Assembly: GCA_900768875.1 (NCBI GenBank)
Contig: CAAGEP010000003.1
Location: forward strand, 62,001-126,000
Length of the DNA stretch: 64,000 nucleotides
Reading direction: 5' to 3'
Origin: Alphaproteobacteria bacterium
Lineage (GTDB): Bacteria > Pseudomonadota > Alphaproteobacteria > CAAGCB01 > CAG-977
Positions 41,764-50,881 of the stretch are shown here, piece after piece. The position numbers and the translations under genes were made by a program. Position 1 is the stretch's first letter, and each line of letters starts with the position of its first letter. Under the pieces are notes generated by a model. The model saw only the letters and a list, made by a program, of their open reading frames with translations. It was not told the DNA's origin and made no database searches.

Positions 41764-43008
41764 ATGATGTTGACGACCTCGCTTGCCAAAGACAAAATCA
41801 AAATTCTGCTGTTGGAAGATTTGCATCCCAACGCCGAAAACTATTTCAGAAAGCACGGCTACAACAATATCGAATGTTTGAAAGGCGCGCTGGGCGGGCA
41901 GGAGCTGATTGACAAAATCAAAGACGTTCACATCATCGGCATCCGTTCGCGCACCAAGCTGACGGCGGATGTTTTCGCCGCCGCCGAAAAGCTGATTGCC
42001 GTCGGCTGTTTTTGCATCGGAACAAACCAAGTCGATTTGAACGCCGCCAAACGTCACGGCGTTCCCGTGTTCAACGCGCCGTATTCCAACACGCGTTCGG
42101 TGGCGGAACTGGTTATCGGCGAAATCGTGATGCTGATGCGCGGAATTCCGCAAAGAAATACCGCCGCCCATGCGGGGCAATGGCTGAAAAACGCCAAAGG
42201 GGCGATGGAGCTGCGCGGCAAAGTGCTGGGTATCGTCGGCTACGGTCATATCGGGACGCAGGTTTCCGTCATGGCGGAAGCAATGGGGATGAAAGTCCGC
42301 TATTTCGATATCGTCGACAAGCTTGCCATGGGCAACGCCGAAGCGTGTTCTTCGCTGTCCGAACTACTGAGCGAATCCGACGTGGTCAGTCTGCACGTTC
42401 CGCAAACCACGCAAACGAACAATATGTTTTCGCACGCCGAATTTTTCGCGATGAAAAAAGGCGCGTTCTTTATTAATGCGGCGCGCGGCAGCGTGGTTGA
42501 CATCGACGCTTTGAAGGAAGCTTTGGACGCGGGACAGATTGCTGGTGCGGCGATTGACGTGTTCCCCAAAGAACCCGCCACAAAAGACGAAGAATTCGTT
42601 TCGCCTCTGCGCGGCATGCCGAACGTCATTCTGACTCCGCACATCGGCGGGTCGACTTTGGAAGCCCAAGCCAATATCGGATTGGAAGTCGCCGAACGTC
42701 TGGTCAAATATTCGGACAACGGGTCGACTTTGGGGGCGGTCAATTACGTCGAAGTGTCCTTGCCCGTTCAGGAATCGGGGAAAGTCACCCGCTTTATGCA
42801 CATTCACCGCAACGTTCCGGGCGTGCTGAGCGCCATCAACCATGTCTTTTCGGATGCGGGGCTGAACATCAGCGGGCAGTACTTGCGGACGGACGGCGAG
42901 TATGCTTATGTCGTGGTCGATGTTGACGGACGTCTGCCGAACGCGGCGGAAATCCGCGACAAGCTGGAACAAATCGACGGTACGCTGAAAGTGCGTTATT
43001 TAATCTGA
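41764..43008 (+). CDS. serA: D-3-phosphoglycerate dehydrogenase
   Basis: 414 residues. Catalyses the first step of serine synthesis from 3-phosphoglycerate. NAD-binding 'GKVLGIVGYGHIGTQV', catalytic Arg in 'INAARGSVVD', Glu in 'FPKEP' and His in 'LTPHIGGSTLEAQ' are present. A C-terminal ACT domain (~340-414) suggests serine feedback, as in the E. coli form. ATG 41764 follows AAGGAA; the next codon is also ATG. With glyA in the same window, serine-glycine metabolism is covered. Confidence 0.96.
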   Translation: MMLTTSLAKDKIKILLLEDLHPNAENYFRKHGYNNIECLKGALGGQELIDKIKDVHIIGIRSRTKLTADVFAAAEKLIAVGCFCIGTNQVDLNAAKRHGVPVFNAPYSNTRSVAELVIGEIVMLMRGIPQRNTAAHAGQWLKNAKGAMELRGKVLGIVGYGHIGTQVSVMAEAMGMKVRYFDIVDKLAMGNAEACSSLSELLSESDVVSLHVPQTTQTNNMFSHAEFFAMKKGAFFINAARGSVVDIDALKEALDAGQIAGAAIDVFPKEPATKDEEFVSPLRGMPNVILTPHIGGSTLEAQANIGLEVAERLVKYSDNGSTLGAVNYVEVSLPVQESGKVTRFMHIHRNVPGVLSAINHVFSDAGLNISGQYLRTDGEYAYVVVDVDGRLPNAAEIRDKLEQIDGTLKVRYLI

Positions 43009-43105
43009 CCGCTTTTTTCCGCTTTTCTTTTTAAAAAGAAGCCGTTAAGATAATTCAAACGGATGTTTTCGTTTGAAAGCATATTTATTTTTTAGGAGCT
43101 TGGGT

Positions 43106-44380
43106 ATGGACGAAGTCGATTTGAATTTGGCACGCAAGGAAACGTTGGCTTTGGTGCTGGCGGGCGGCAAAGGGTCGCGTTTGAAAAACTTGACGGGAAC
43201 GCAGGCAAAGCCCGCCGTTCCGTTCGGCGGAAAATTCAGAATTATCGACTTTCCGCTGTCGAACTGCATCAATTCGGGTATGCGCCGCATTTGCGTCCTG
43301 ACGCAGTACAAAGCGCACAGCTTGATTAAACACATTCAGCAGGGGTGGAGCTTTTTGCAGCCCGAACTGAACGAGTTTGTGGAAATCTGGCCGGCTCAGC
43401 AGCAGACGTCCGATGAAGTGTGGTATCAAGGCACGGCGGACGCGGTTTATCAGAACTTGGAAACGATTCGCCAGCATCACCCGCGCTATATCCTGATTTT
43501 GGCGGGCGACCATATTTACAAACAGGATTATTCCCAAATGCTGAAACAGCACATCGAAAAAGGCGCGGTGGCGACCGTTTCCTGTATCGAAGTGCCGATT
43601 GAAAAAGCGCACGAATTCGGAATTCTGGACGCCGACGCGGACGGCAACATCATCAAATTCGTCGAAAAACCCAAGAATCCGCCCTGCATTCCCGGACAGC
43701 CCGACCGTTCGTTCGCCAGCATGGGGATTTACATCTTCAACGCCGATTTCTTAATCGATTTGCTGGAAAAAGACGCGCAGGACAAAAACTCGTCCCACGA
43801 CTTCGGCAAAGACTTGCTGCCGTCGTTGGTCGGCAAGGAAAAAATGATTGCCCACAGATTCCAGGACAGCTGCGTGTACAACAAAACGGACGAAGCGTAT
43901 TGGCGCGATGTCGGTACGGTGGATGCGTATTGGGAAGCCAATTTGGACTTGACAAACGTGATTCCCGATTTGGATTTGTACGATACGCGTTGGCCGATTT
44001 GGACGTTCCAAGAACAACATCCCGCCGCGAAATTCGTGTTTGAAAGCGATTTGCGCACGGGTATGGCGGTTAAATCGCTGGTTTCCGCGGGGTGCATCAT
44101 TTCGGGCGGCACGGTTCGCCGTTCTTTGCTGTTTTCGGCGGTGCGTGTCCATTCGTTTTCTTTGGTGGAAGATTCGGTCGTTCTGCCGAATTGCGTCATC
44201 AACCGTCATGCGCGCGTCCGCAAAGCCGTTTTGGCGGAAGGATGCGTCATTCCCCGCGGGCTGGTCATCGGTGAAAATCCCGAAGAAGATGCCAAGTACT
44301 TTTATGTTTCGGAAAAAGGCGTCGTTTTGGTAACGCCCGATATGCTGGCAAAAATTCCGCCAATGCCGGAACTGTCATAA
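43106..44380 (+). CDS. glgC: Glucose-1-phosphate adenylyltransferase
   Basis: 424 residues. Makes ADP-glucose for glycogen. 'LVLAGGKGSRLKNLT' nucleotide loop, 'KPAVPFGGKFRIIDFPLSNCINSG', and 'WYQGTADAVYQN' are diagnostic. The C-terminal left-handed helix region is also present. ATG 43106 follows AGGAG (43094). No other glg gene is nearby. A terminator follows at once. Confidence 0.96.
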   Translation: MDEVDLNLARKETLALVLAGGKGSRLKNLTGTQAKPAVPFGGKFRIIDFPLSNCINSGMRRICVLTQYKAHSLIKHIQQGWSFLQPELNEFVEIWPAQQQTSDEVWYQGTADAVYQNLETIRQHHPRYILILAGDHIYKQDYSQMLKQHIEKGAVATVSCIEVPIEKAHEFGILDADADGNIIKFVEKPKNPPCIPGQPDRSFASMGIYIFNADFLIDLLEKDAQDKNSSHDFGKDLLPSLVGKEKMIAHRFQDSCVYNKTDEAYWRDVGTVDAYWEANLDLTNVIPDLDLYDTRWPIWTFQEQHPAAKFVFESDLRTGMAVKSLVSAGCIISGGTVRRSLLFSAVRVHSFSLVEDSVVLPNCVINRHARVRKAVLAEGCVIPRGLVIGENPEEDAKYFYVSEKGVVLVTPDMLAKIPPMPELS

Positions 44381-44391
44381 AAACAAAACGG

Positions 44392-44419
44392 GGCGGTGAG
44401 GAAACTCGCCGCCTTTTTT
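44392..44419 (+). terminator. Terminator of glgC
   Basis: GGCGGTGAG-GAAA-CTCGCCGCC (one wobble pair) followed by TTTTTT. Confidence 0.88.
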
Positions 44420-44433
44420 GTGCGGAGACCGCG

Positions 44434-45111
44434 GTGCTTTTCGTCAAGATTCGAAACTTTATCGATTCCGTGTTTGCGGTGATAAAAATCCCCGTCGCGG
44501 CGGCGGCTGTTTTGCTGTTGCCCGTGCTGTGGAAAACGTTTAAGCATTACGCTTTGCTGTGGGACAGGCTGAACCACTATAACTTGCTGTACTTCGCGGG
44601 CGGTGTCGCCGGCATGGCGGCGATTCGGATCGGAATGCGGATACACAGGGGCGTCGCCGAAACGTTCGAACACGAATTGACGCATATTTTGTTCGCTTTG
44701 CTGACGTTTCATCCCGTTTCGGGCATGAACGTCAACGATTACGGCGGCGGCAATATGACTTTTCGCGGCAAAGGCAACTGGCTGATAGCTCTTGCGCCGT
44801 ATTTTTTTCCGCTGGCATCGGCGGCGATGATGTTCCTGACCATCGCGTACGGGCGGGTGACAGGCTTGCTGCCCGATTGGCTGTTGATAGGGCTGGGCTT
44901 GGCGTTCGGATACGATGTTTGCGCTTTTGCCGAACAAATTCATCCTCGGCAAACGGATTTTAAAGTCGCGGGGTATTGGTTTTCGCTGTGTTTTTTACCG
45001 TCGGCGATTTTACTGTCGTTCGGAACGATTGCGGCGTTTGCCGAACGGACGGAAAGCGGAGTCCGATTTTTTTACAATCTGCTGCTTTATTACGTCAGGC
45101 ATACGTATTGA
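44434..45111 (+). CDS. Putative membrane zinc metalloprotease (M50-like)
   Basis: 225 residues with ~5 hydrophobic segments. The zinc motif HELTH is embedded in 'TFEHELTHILFALLTFHPV' near residue 80, and 'ALAPYFFPLASAAMM' resembles the PYxxPL element of M50 proteases. Such enzymes cut within the membrane, but this short form lacks a PDZ domain, and a third zinc ligand cannot be fixed by eye. The GTG start follows CGGAG. The substrate is unknown. Confidence 0.65.
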   Translation: MLFVKIRNFIDSVFAVIKIPVAAAAVLLLPVLWKTFKHYALLWDRLNHYNLLYFAGGVAGMAAIRIGMRIHRGVAETFEHELTHILFALLTFHPVSGMNVNDYGGGNMTFRGKGNWLIALAPYFFPLASAAMMFLTIAYGRVTGLLPDWLLIGLGLAFGYDVCAFAEQIHPRQTDFKVAGYWFSLCFLPSAILLSFGTIAAFAERTESGVRFFYNLLLYYVRHTY

Positions 45112-45114
45112 AGC

Positions 45115-45939
45115 TTAGAGCGTCAGGCGCATATTTTCCTTGGCGCAAAAAACGTTCGGATATTCGGTTTGAACGGCGCGCTCGATTGCCCTCATGTCCG
45201 CGTCCGTATGTTCGGGGGAATGATGAAACAGCGCGGTGCGTTTGACTGCGGCGGCTTGTGCCACGTTGACGGCTTCCTCGACCGTGGAATGTCCCCAGTT
45301 GCGGAAAGTCGGATACTCCGATTGCGTAAACATGGCATCGTAAATCATTAAATCCGCCCCGTGCGCCAAAGCCAACACGTTTTCATCAATATGATTGGAA
45401 TAATGTTCCGTATCCGAAATATAGGCGATGATTCTGCCGTCATATTCCAGTCTAAACCCCGTCGCGCCGTTCGGGTGGTTCAGCGGCAGCGTTTTGACAC
45501 GCACCGCGCCGTCGCACAGCGTAAACGAATCGCCGCTGTTAATATCGTGAAAGTGCAAAGAGGAGGGGATTTTGCTCATCGGCAAAGGGAAAAACGGCGA
45601 CGACATTTGTGTTTCCAGCGCGTTTTTGATGCTGCGGCCGTCGGACAGCAGGCAAGCGTACACGTCCAGCGCGCAGTCTTGGCGGAACAGCGGGCGGAAA
45701 AAAGGAAATCCGCTGATGTGATCCCAATGGGCGTGCGAAATCAGCAAATCGACATGCGGGACTTTGCGGCGGATTAAGTCGTTTCCCAGCGCGCGAATAC
45801 CCGTTCCCGCGTCCAAAACAACGATATTCCCGTCAAAGTTCAATTCGACGCACGACGTGTTGCCGCCGTAAATATTGTAATCCGCCGAACAGCACGGCGT
45901 ACTGCCCCGAACGCCGCGGAAAGTAACGTCAACGCTCAT
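45115..45939 (-). CDS. Metallo-beta-lactamase fold hydrolase
   Basis: 274 residues of the MBL superfamily: 'SHAHWDHISGFPFFRP' (HxHxDH), later 'DTEHYS', 'YDAMFTQSEYPTFRNWGHST' and 'LFHHSPEHTD' provide the remaining metal ligands. The layout is close to the RNase Z/PhnP-type branch, without a clear exosite. It could be a phosphodiesterase or cyclic-nucleotide hydrolase; the substrate cannot be told. Convergent with the M50-like gene, 3 bp apart. Confidence 0.85.
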   Translation of the reverse strand: MSVDVTFRGVRGSTPCCSADYNIYGGNTSCVELNFDGNIVVLDAGTGIRALGNDLIRRKVPHVDLLISHAHWDHISGFPFFRPLFRQDCALDVYACLLSDGRSIKNALETQMSSPFFPLPMSKIPSSLHFHDINSGDSFTLCDGAVRVKTLPLNHPNGATGFRLEYDGRIIAYISDTEHYSNHIDENVLALAHGADLMIYDAMFTQSEYPTFRNWGHSTVEEAVNVAQAAAVKRTALFHHSPEHTDADMRAIERAVQTEYPNVFCAKENMRLTL

Positions 45940-46051
45940 TCATTCCTCATAGTCACAAAACTGTCATAACTTATTATAAGGGGTTGCGTTAAAAAAGAAA
46001 AAAGGTATTTTAAAAAATAAGGTGCTTTTTTTATCGAAAGGGCGGCAACCA

Positions 46052-46516
46052 ATGCTTAAAGCAAAACTGTTCGGATTGATTTTGGGACTGACGATCGCGG
46101 CAAATCCTGTTTGGGCGCAAAAAGCGCGCGAAGTGAAAGCGTTGCCGACTTGTATCGATTTCACGGATGTTTATGCTCGTGCCGTTCTGGGCGAAGGACA
46201 GGCGACGGAAGAGGATCAGCAGACGGTTGTTTCTTTGGCGGCGATTATGATGGGCTATGTGTCCGCGATGCAGGATATTTACGGGAACTATCTGGTCGGT
46301 ATGGGGCCGAACGACAATGAATGGACTTTGTTGGAATATGTCAACCGTTTTTGCAAACAAAATCCGCAGCTGACGTTTCAGCGCGCCGTTCGCGCGGTTC
46401 CTGCCGTGTCCGAAACGATTCAGTCTTTGCAGGATCAGGAATTCGCGCGCTGCACAAACTATATCAATCAATCAAAGCCGACAATTTGCGCAGGCTACGG
46501 CAAACAGCAACAATAA
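46052..46516 (+). CDS. Secreted HdeA-like small protein
   Basis: 154 residues with a signal peptide (1-~24, cleavage near VWAQ). The mature part has paired cysteines (C34 in LPTCIDF, C95 in RFCKQ and two near the C-terminus) around amphipathic helices, resembling HdeA/HdeB acid chaperones and related periplasmic proteins, though longer. Likely periplasmic and disulfide-bonded. The function is inferred from this pattern only. ATG 46052 is chosen over an upstream in-frame codon because it begins the signal peptide. Confidence 0.6.
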   Translation: MLKAKLFGLILGLTIAANPVWAQKAREVKALPTCIDFTDVYARAVLGEGQATEEDQQTVVSLAAIMMGYVSAMQDIYGNYLVGMGPNDNEWTLLEYVNRFCKQNPQLTFQRAVRAVPAVSETIQSLQDQEFARCTNYINQSKPTICAGYGKQQQ

Positions 46517-46578
46517 CTCTTTAAATCGAATCAAAACACTCCTATATTCTGCCCAGAGGTTTTAGGAAAGGGCGGAAC

Positions 46579-49353
46579 ATGGACTCGATTAAAATCCGCG
46601 GCGCGCGGGAACATAACCTGAAAAACATCGATTTGGACATTCCCAAAAACAAGCTGATTGTCGTAACGGGACTGTCGGGGTCTGGCAAATCGTCCTTGGC
46701 GTTCGACACGCTGTATGCCGAAGGACAACGCCGCTATGTCGAAAGCTTGTCCGCTTACGCCCGTCAATTCGTCGATTTGATGAAAAAGCCCGATGTCGAT
46801 TCGATAGAAGGCTTGTCCCCCGCGATTTCCATTGAACAGAAAACAACGTCGCACAACCCGCGTTCCATTGTCGGCACGGTGACCGAGATTTACGACTATA
46901 TGCGTTTGCTGTGGGCGCGCGTCGGCGTGCCGTATTCGCCCGCGACGGGATTGCCGATTGAAAGTCAAACCGTTTCCCAAATGGTGGACAAGGTTATGGC
47001 GATGCCGCAGGGAACGAAGCTTTTATTGCTTGCCCCCGTCGTGCGCGGCAGAAAAGGCGAATACAAAAAGGAAATCGCCGATTTTCGCAAGAAAGGCTTT
47101 CAGCGGTTGAAAATCGACGGGGAAGTGTACGACATTGACGACGTTCCCGATTTGAACAAAAACAACAAACATGACATTGCCGTCGTGGTCGACCGAATCG
47201 TCGTCAAAGACGGGATTGAAAGCCGGTTGGCGGATTCGTTTGAAACGGCTTTGGAGCTGTCGGACGGATTGGCGGCGGCGGAAAACGCCGAAACGCATGC
47301 GGAAACGATGTTTTCGTCGCGCTATTCGTGTCCCGTGTCGGGCTTTACGATTGAAGAAATCGAACCGCGGCTGTTTTCGTTCAACAATCCGCACGGCTAC
47401 TGTCCCGAATGCGAGGGCTTGGGCGTCAAGCTCTACATCGATCCCGACTTGGTCATTCCCGACAAGGAAAAGCGGTTGGACGAAGGCGCGATTGCTCCGT
47501 GGACGGGGGCGAACGGCGAAATTTATCCGTGGCACAGGGAAGCTTTGAGCGCTTTGAGCCGCCGATTCAATATGGATTTGTCGGCGCGCTGGTGCGACTT
47601 GCCCGCCGAAACGCAAAAAGCGGTTTTGTACGGGACGCCGACGTTTGAAGGCGTGATTCCGAACCTCAGCCGCCGATTTATCGAAACCGATTCCGAATAT
47701 ATGCGCGAAGAAATCCAGAAATTCCAAAACAACGTGGAATGTGAGGCTTGTCACGGCAAACGCTTGCGTCCCGAAGCTTTGGCGGTCAAAATCGACGGCA
47801 AAGACATTGCCGAAATCACGAACTTGTCGATTGCCGAAGCGCGTGATTGGTTTTCCTCCGTCGGGGAAAAGCTGAAGCCTCAAAGCCGCGAAATCGCGGG
47901 CAGGATTTTGCGCGAAATCAACGAACGGCTGGAGTTTTTGATTAACGTCGGCTTGGGGTATTTGTCGCTGGGGCGGTCGTCGGGGACTTTGTCGGGTGGC
48001 GAAAGCCAGCGTATCCGCTTGGCGTCGCAAATCGGCACGGGATTGACGGGCGTTTTGTATGTGCTGGACGAACCGTCCATCGGACTGCATCAGCGCGACA
48101 ACGACCGATTGCTATCGACTTTGTTCCGTTTGCGCGATTTGGGCAACACGGTGGTGGTCGTCGAACATGACGAAGACGCCATGCGCGCCGCCGATATGCT
48201 GATTGACATGGGACCTTTGGCGGGATCAAAGGGCGGAAACGTCATTGCCGCGGGAACGCCGCAAGAGGTCGCGGACAACCTGAACAGCCTGACGGGACGC
48301 TATTTGTCGGGGACGAAGAAAATCCCCGTGCCGAAACAGCGCCGCGCGGGAAACGGCAAGTTTTTGGAGGTTGTCGGCGCGCGCGTTCACAACTTGAAAA
48401 ACATCAGCGTCAAGTTTCCGTTGGGGACATTCACCTGCGTAACGGGCGTGTCGGGCGGCGGCAAGTCGTCTTTGGTCATTGAAACGTTGTACAAGGGATT
48501 GGCAAAAGCGTTGAACGGCACGCGGCTGATTACGGGCGACTGCGACAAAATCGCGGGGCTGGAGAATATTGACAAAGTCATCGACATCGACCAATCCCCC
48601 ATCGGGCGGACTCCGCGCAGCAATCCCGCGACGTACACGGGGCTGTTTTCGCACATTCGCGACTGGTTTGCCGCTTTGCCCGAAGCCAAAATGCGCGGCT
48701 ACAAATCGGGGCGTTTTTCCTTTAACGTCAAAGGCGGGCGGTGCGAAGCCTGCCAAGGCGACGGCGTTTTGAAAATCGAAATGCACTTTTTGCCCGACAT
48801 GTACGTCCAATGCGACGAATGCAAGGGCAAACGCTACAACCGCGAAACGCTGGAAGTCAAATACAAAGGCAAATCCATCGCCGACGTTCTGGAAATGACG
48901 GTCGACGAAGCGGCAATGTTCTTTGACGCCGTGCCGCCCATTAAAAACAAGCTGAAGCTGTTGCAGCAGGTCGGCTTGGGTTATATTCAACTGGGGCAGT
49001 CGGCGACGACGCTTTCGGGCGGCGAGGCTCAGCGCATCAAGCTGTCCAAGGAACTGTCCAAAAAAGCCACGGGGCGGACGCTGTACATCTTGGACGAACC
49101 GACGACGGGACTGCATTTCGAAGACATCGCCAAACTGCTGGAAGTCCTGCACAAGCTGGTCGACCAAGGCAATACGGTGGTTGTCATCGAACATAACCTT
49201 GAAGTCATCAAAACGGCTGACAGGATTATCGATTTGGGTCCCGAGGGCGGCAACGGCGGCGGTCAAATCGTCGTTGAAGGAACGCCCGAACAGGTAGCTG
49301 AATGTTCCGAAAGCTATACGGGAAAATACTTGAAAAAGTATTTAAAGCCTTAA
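46579..49353 (+). CDS. uvrA: Excinuclease ABC subunit A
   Basis: 924 residues. DNA-damage recognition ATPase of nucleotide excision repair. Two ABC modules: Walker A 'GLSGSGKSS' and 'GVSGGGKSS', signatures 'TLSGGESQRIRLASQ' and 'TLSGGEAQRIKLSKE'. Zinc modules with CPEC/CEAC and CEAC/CDEC pairs are present. The length is normal. The stop overlaps the convergent glycosyltransferase gene by 4 bp. Confidence 0.98.
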   Translation: MDSIKIRGAREHNLKNIDLDIPKNKLIVVTGLSGSGKSSLAFDTLYAEGQRRYVESLSAYARQFVDLMKKPDVDSIEGLSPAISIEQKTTSHNPRSIVGTVTEIYDYMRLLWARVGVPYSPATGLPIESQTVSQMVDKVMAMPQGTKLLLLAPVVRGRKGEYKKEIADFRKKGFQRLKIDGEVYDIDDVPDLNKNNKHDIAVVVDRIVVKDGIESRLADSFETALELSDGLAAAENAETHAETMFSSRYSCPVSGFTIEEIEPRLFSFNNPHGYCPECEGLGVKLYIDPDLVIPDKEKRLDEGAIAPWTGANGEIYPWHREALSALSRRFNMDLSARWCDLPAETQKAVLYGTPTFEGVIPNLSRRFIETDSEYMREEIQKFQNNVECEACHGKRLRPEALAVKIDGKDIAEITNLSIAEARDWFSSVGEKLKPQSREIAGRILREINERLEFLINVGLGYLSLGRSSGTLSGGESQRIRLASQIGTGLTGVLYVLDEPSIGLHQRDNDRLLSTLFRLRDLGNTVVVVEHDEDAMRAADMLIDMGPLAGSKGGNVIAAGTPQEVADNLNSLTGRYLSGTKKIPVPKQRRAGNGKFLEVVGARVHNLKNISVKFPLGTFTCVTGVSGGGKSSLVIETLYKGLAKALNGTRLITGDCDKIAGLENIDKVIDIDQSPIGRTPRSNPATYTGLFSHIRDWFAALPEAKMRGYKSGRFSFNVKGGRCEACQGDGVLKIEMHFLPDMYVQCDECKGKRYNRETLEVKYKGKSIADVLEMTVDEAAMFFDAVPPIKNKLKLLQQVGLGYIQLGQSATTLSGGEAQRIKLSKELSKKATGRTLYILDEPTTGLHFEDIAKLLEVLHKLVDQGNTVVVIEHNLEVIKTADRIIDLGPEGGNGGGQIVVEGTPEQVAECSESYTGKYLKKYLKP

Positions 49354-50273
49354 TCGGAAACAATCTTTAAGATTTCATGATAACGCCTGTGGGACAAACG
49401 GAAAGGAGTGATGATTTTTTCATCAATCAATTCGATGAACGCTTGTTTGCGCAGGCGTTTTTGTTCGTCCGTCAAATTCTTCGGCAACGCCAATGTTGAA
49501 TAAACAGATTTAGCGGCTTCGCGTTCCAGTATAAGGCGTTTGAGAAAACTTTGCTTTTGCGCCAGTTTATAAATCGCGCGCGCGGCATCGGCAAATTCGG
49601 TGATTCTTTTGTCGCTCAAGGGTTTTAAACTTTGCTGTGCGGGGTGCCAGCGGTAAAGGTAGGTGACGGCGTTTGAGCAAACCAAAGGTTTGTCCTGCAG
49701 CAGAATCTCCATGTTCAGCAGTATATCGTTTGTTGCGGGCAGGGCGGTTATAAAACGGGTGTTTTTAAAGCAGTCACGTCGGTACAGCTTCAGCCACATA
49801 AACATCGGGATGTGGCGTTTAAACAGGAATTTCGCAAAGAACGGGCGGGAGTAAACGGTGCGTTTGATTTTTTTCGTTTCGGGAAAAACGATTTCCGTCC
49901 CGTCGTTGAAACCTTGAACCGTTCCTGTGGAAATCCATGCTTTCGGGTATTTTTGAAAGCCCGACAGCAGAATTTTCAAACAATCGGGATGATACAAATC
50001 GTCATTGTCCATAAAGGCGATGTATTTTCCTGCGGCCGCATCCAATCCTGTGTTGCGCGAAGCGGAACCGCCGCCGTTTTTTCGATGAATGACGCGGATT
50101 CGGGAATCTTTTGCGGCATACGCGTCCAAAATCGCGGGGCTGGAATCAGTCGAGCCGTCATTGACGCACAGGACTTCAAAGTCCGTAAACGATTGAGCCA
50201 GCACGCTGTCCAAAGCGGCGGGCAGATATTTTTCAGCGTTGTAAACAGGAATGATAACGGATATTTCCGGCAC
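49350..50273 (-). CDS. Family 2 glycosyltransferase
   Basis: 307 residues. 'ISVIIPVYNAEKYLPAALDSVLAQ', split over the first ~28 positions, 'LCVNDGSTDSSPAILD', 'YIAFMDNDDLYHPD' (DxD) and a membrane-proximal basic tail. It stands apart from the main polysaccharide operon and probably adds an LPS-core or capsule sugar. No helper genes are adjacent. Confidence 0.9.
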   Translation of the reverse strand: MPEISVIIPVYNAEKYLPAALDSVLAQSFTDFEVLCVNDGSTDSSPAILDAYAAKDSRIRVIHRKNGGGSASRNTGLDAAAGKYIAFMDNDDLYHPDCLKILLSGFQKYPKAWISTGTVQGFNDGTEIVFPETKKIKRTVYSRPFFAKFLFKRHIPMFMWLKLYRRDCFKNTRFITALPATNDILLNMEILLQDKPLVCSNAVTYLYRWHPAQQSLKPLSDKRITEFADAARAIYKLAQKQSFLKRLILEREAAKSVYSTLALPKNLTDEQKRLRKQAFIELIDEKIITPFRLSHRRYHEILKIVSD

Positions 50274-50420
50274 GGCAAACCTCGGATTTTGTTGAAAAAA
50301 AAGAACGTTAAATTTGACGGTCTTTTCAAAATCCGGTGTTCTGTTTTCGGTTGCGGATTTTTGCGCAAAATGTTATCAAAAAGAACGTTGGTTTTATTTG
50401 ACAACGCGCTGTTGCGGCAA

Positions 50421-50453
50421 AAAAGCCCGCTTGAGGTAATCAAGCGGGCTTTT
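50421..50453. terminator. Bidirectional hairpin terminator
   Basis: AAAAGCCCGCTTGA / TCAAGCGGGCTTTT, a 14-bp perfect stem with a 5-nt loop, downstream of the 50472-50816 gene. The remaining 50274-50420 gap holds a 12-bp direct repeat (AAAAAGAACGTT) and no gene. Confidence 0.88.
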
Positions 50454-50471
50454 CAAGAAAGGTATAAAACT

Positions 50472-50816
50472 TTACAAGCTTCGAATATCCGACAGCGGCA
50501 ATTTTGAAACGTGACGAACAGAAGCCGTATATTCGCGAACAATGCCTTTTTGGGGATTGTCCCCGACGGGGTCGCTGAATTCCGCAACCAGTACGCTGTC
50601 GACTTTTGCCAACAACGGCGCAACATCGGGGTGGATGTAATCCAACACAATCATTTGATCCGCCGTTCTGTAAAACAAAGCGTGGTTTTCGCCGTTGAAC
50701 AAAATTTGCGGACGTTCGGGGCTGCCTTCGCGTGCTTTCAAGCAAAACAACAACTCGCCGTCCGCATTTGCCAGAATATCATAGTAGGCTTCAGTTTCTA
50801 TTGCCGTTTGCGTCAT
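50472..50816 (-). CDS. Conserved hypothetical protein (114 aa)
   Basis: A 114-residue soluble protein, mixed alpha/beta in appearance ('ILFNGENHALFYRTADQMIVLDYI'). It has no signal peptide, membrane segment or known motif. Ribosome site AGAAAAAA is weak, but the frame is bounded by a strong terminator and codon use matches neighbours. Function unknown. Confidence 0.6.
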   Translation of the reverse strand: MTQTAIETEAYYDILANADGELLFCLKAREGSPERPQILFNGENHALFYRTADQMIVLDYIHPDVAPLLAKVDSVLVAEFSDPVGDNPQKGIVREYTASVRHVSKLPLSDIRSL

Positions 50817-50881
50817 TTTTTTTCTCCGAATTAGCTAAAGCAGTATAACCGTCCGCTTGTCCGAAAACAAGCGGAGATTTT

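Noticed and set aside
47023..48090. 355-codon open frame antisense to uvrA
   Set aside because: It is the mirror of uvrA codons, rich in Arg/Gln/Phe without domain structure, and uvrA is certain on the other strand. Similar long antisense frames over parE (38189-39196), fabH (2789-3817), glyA (33995-35089 and 35159-35923) and thrC (31642-32772) are rejected for the same reason.
50852..50875. TCCGCTTGT/ACAAGCGGA hairpin as a terminator
   Set aside because: The T run follows it only on the plus strand, where no gene ends; on the minus strand, where it would be needed, there is no T run.
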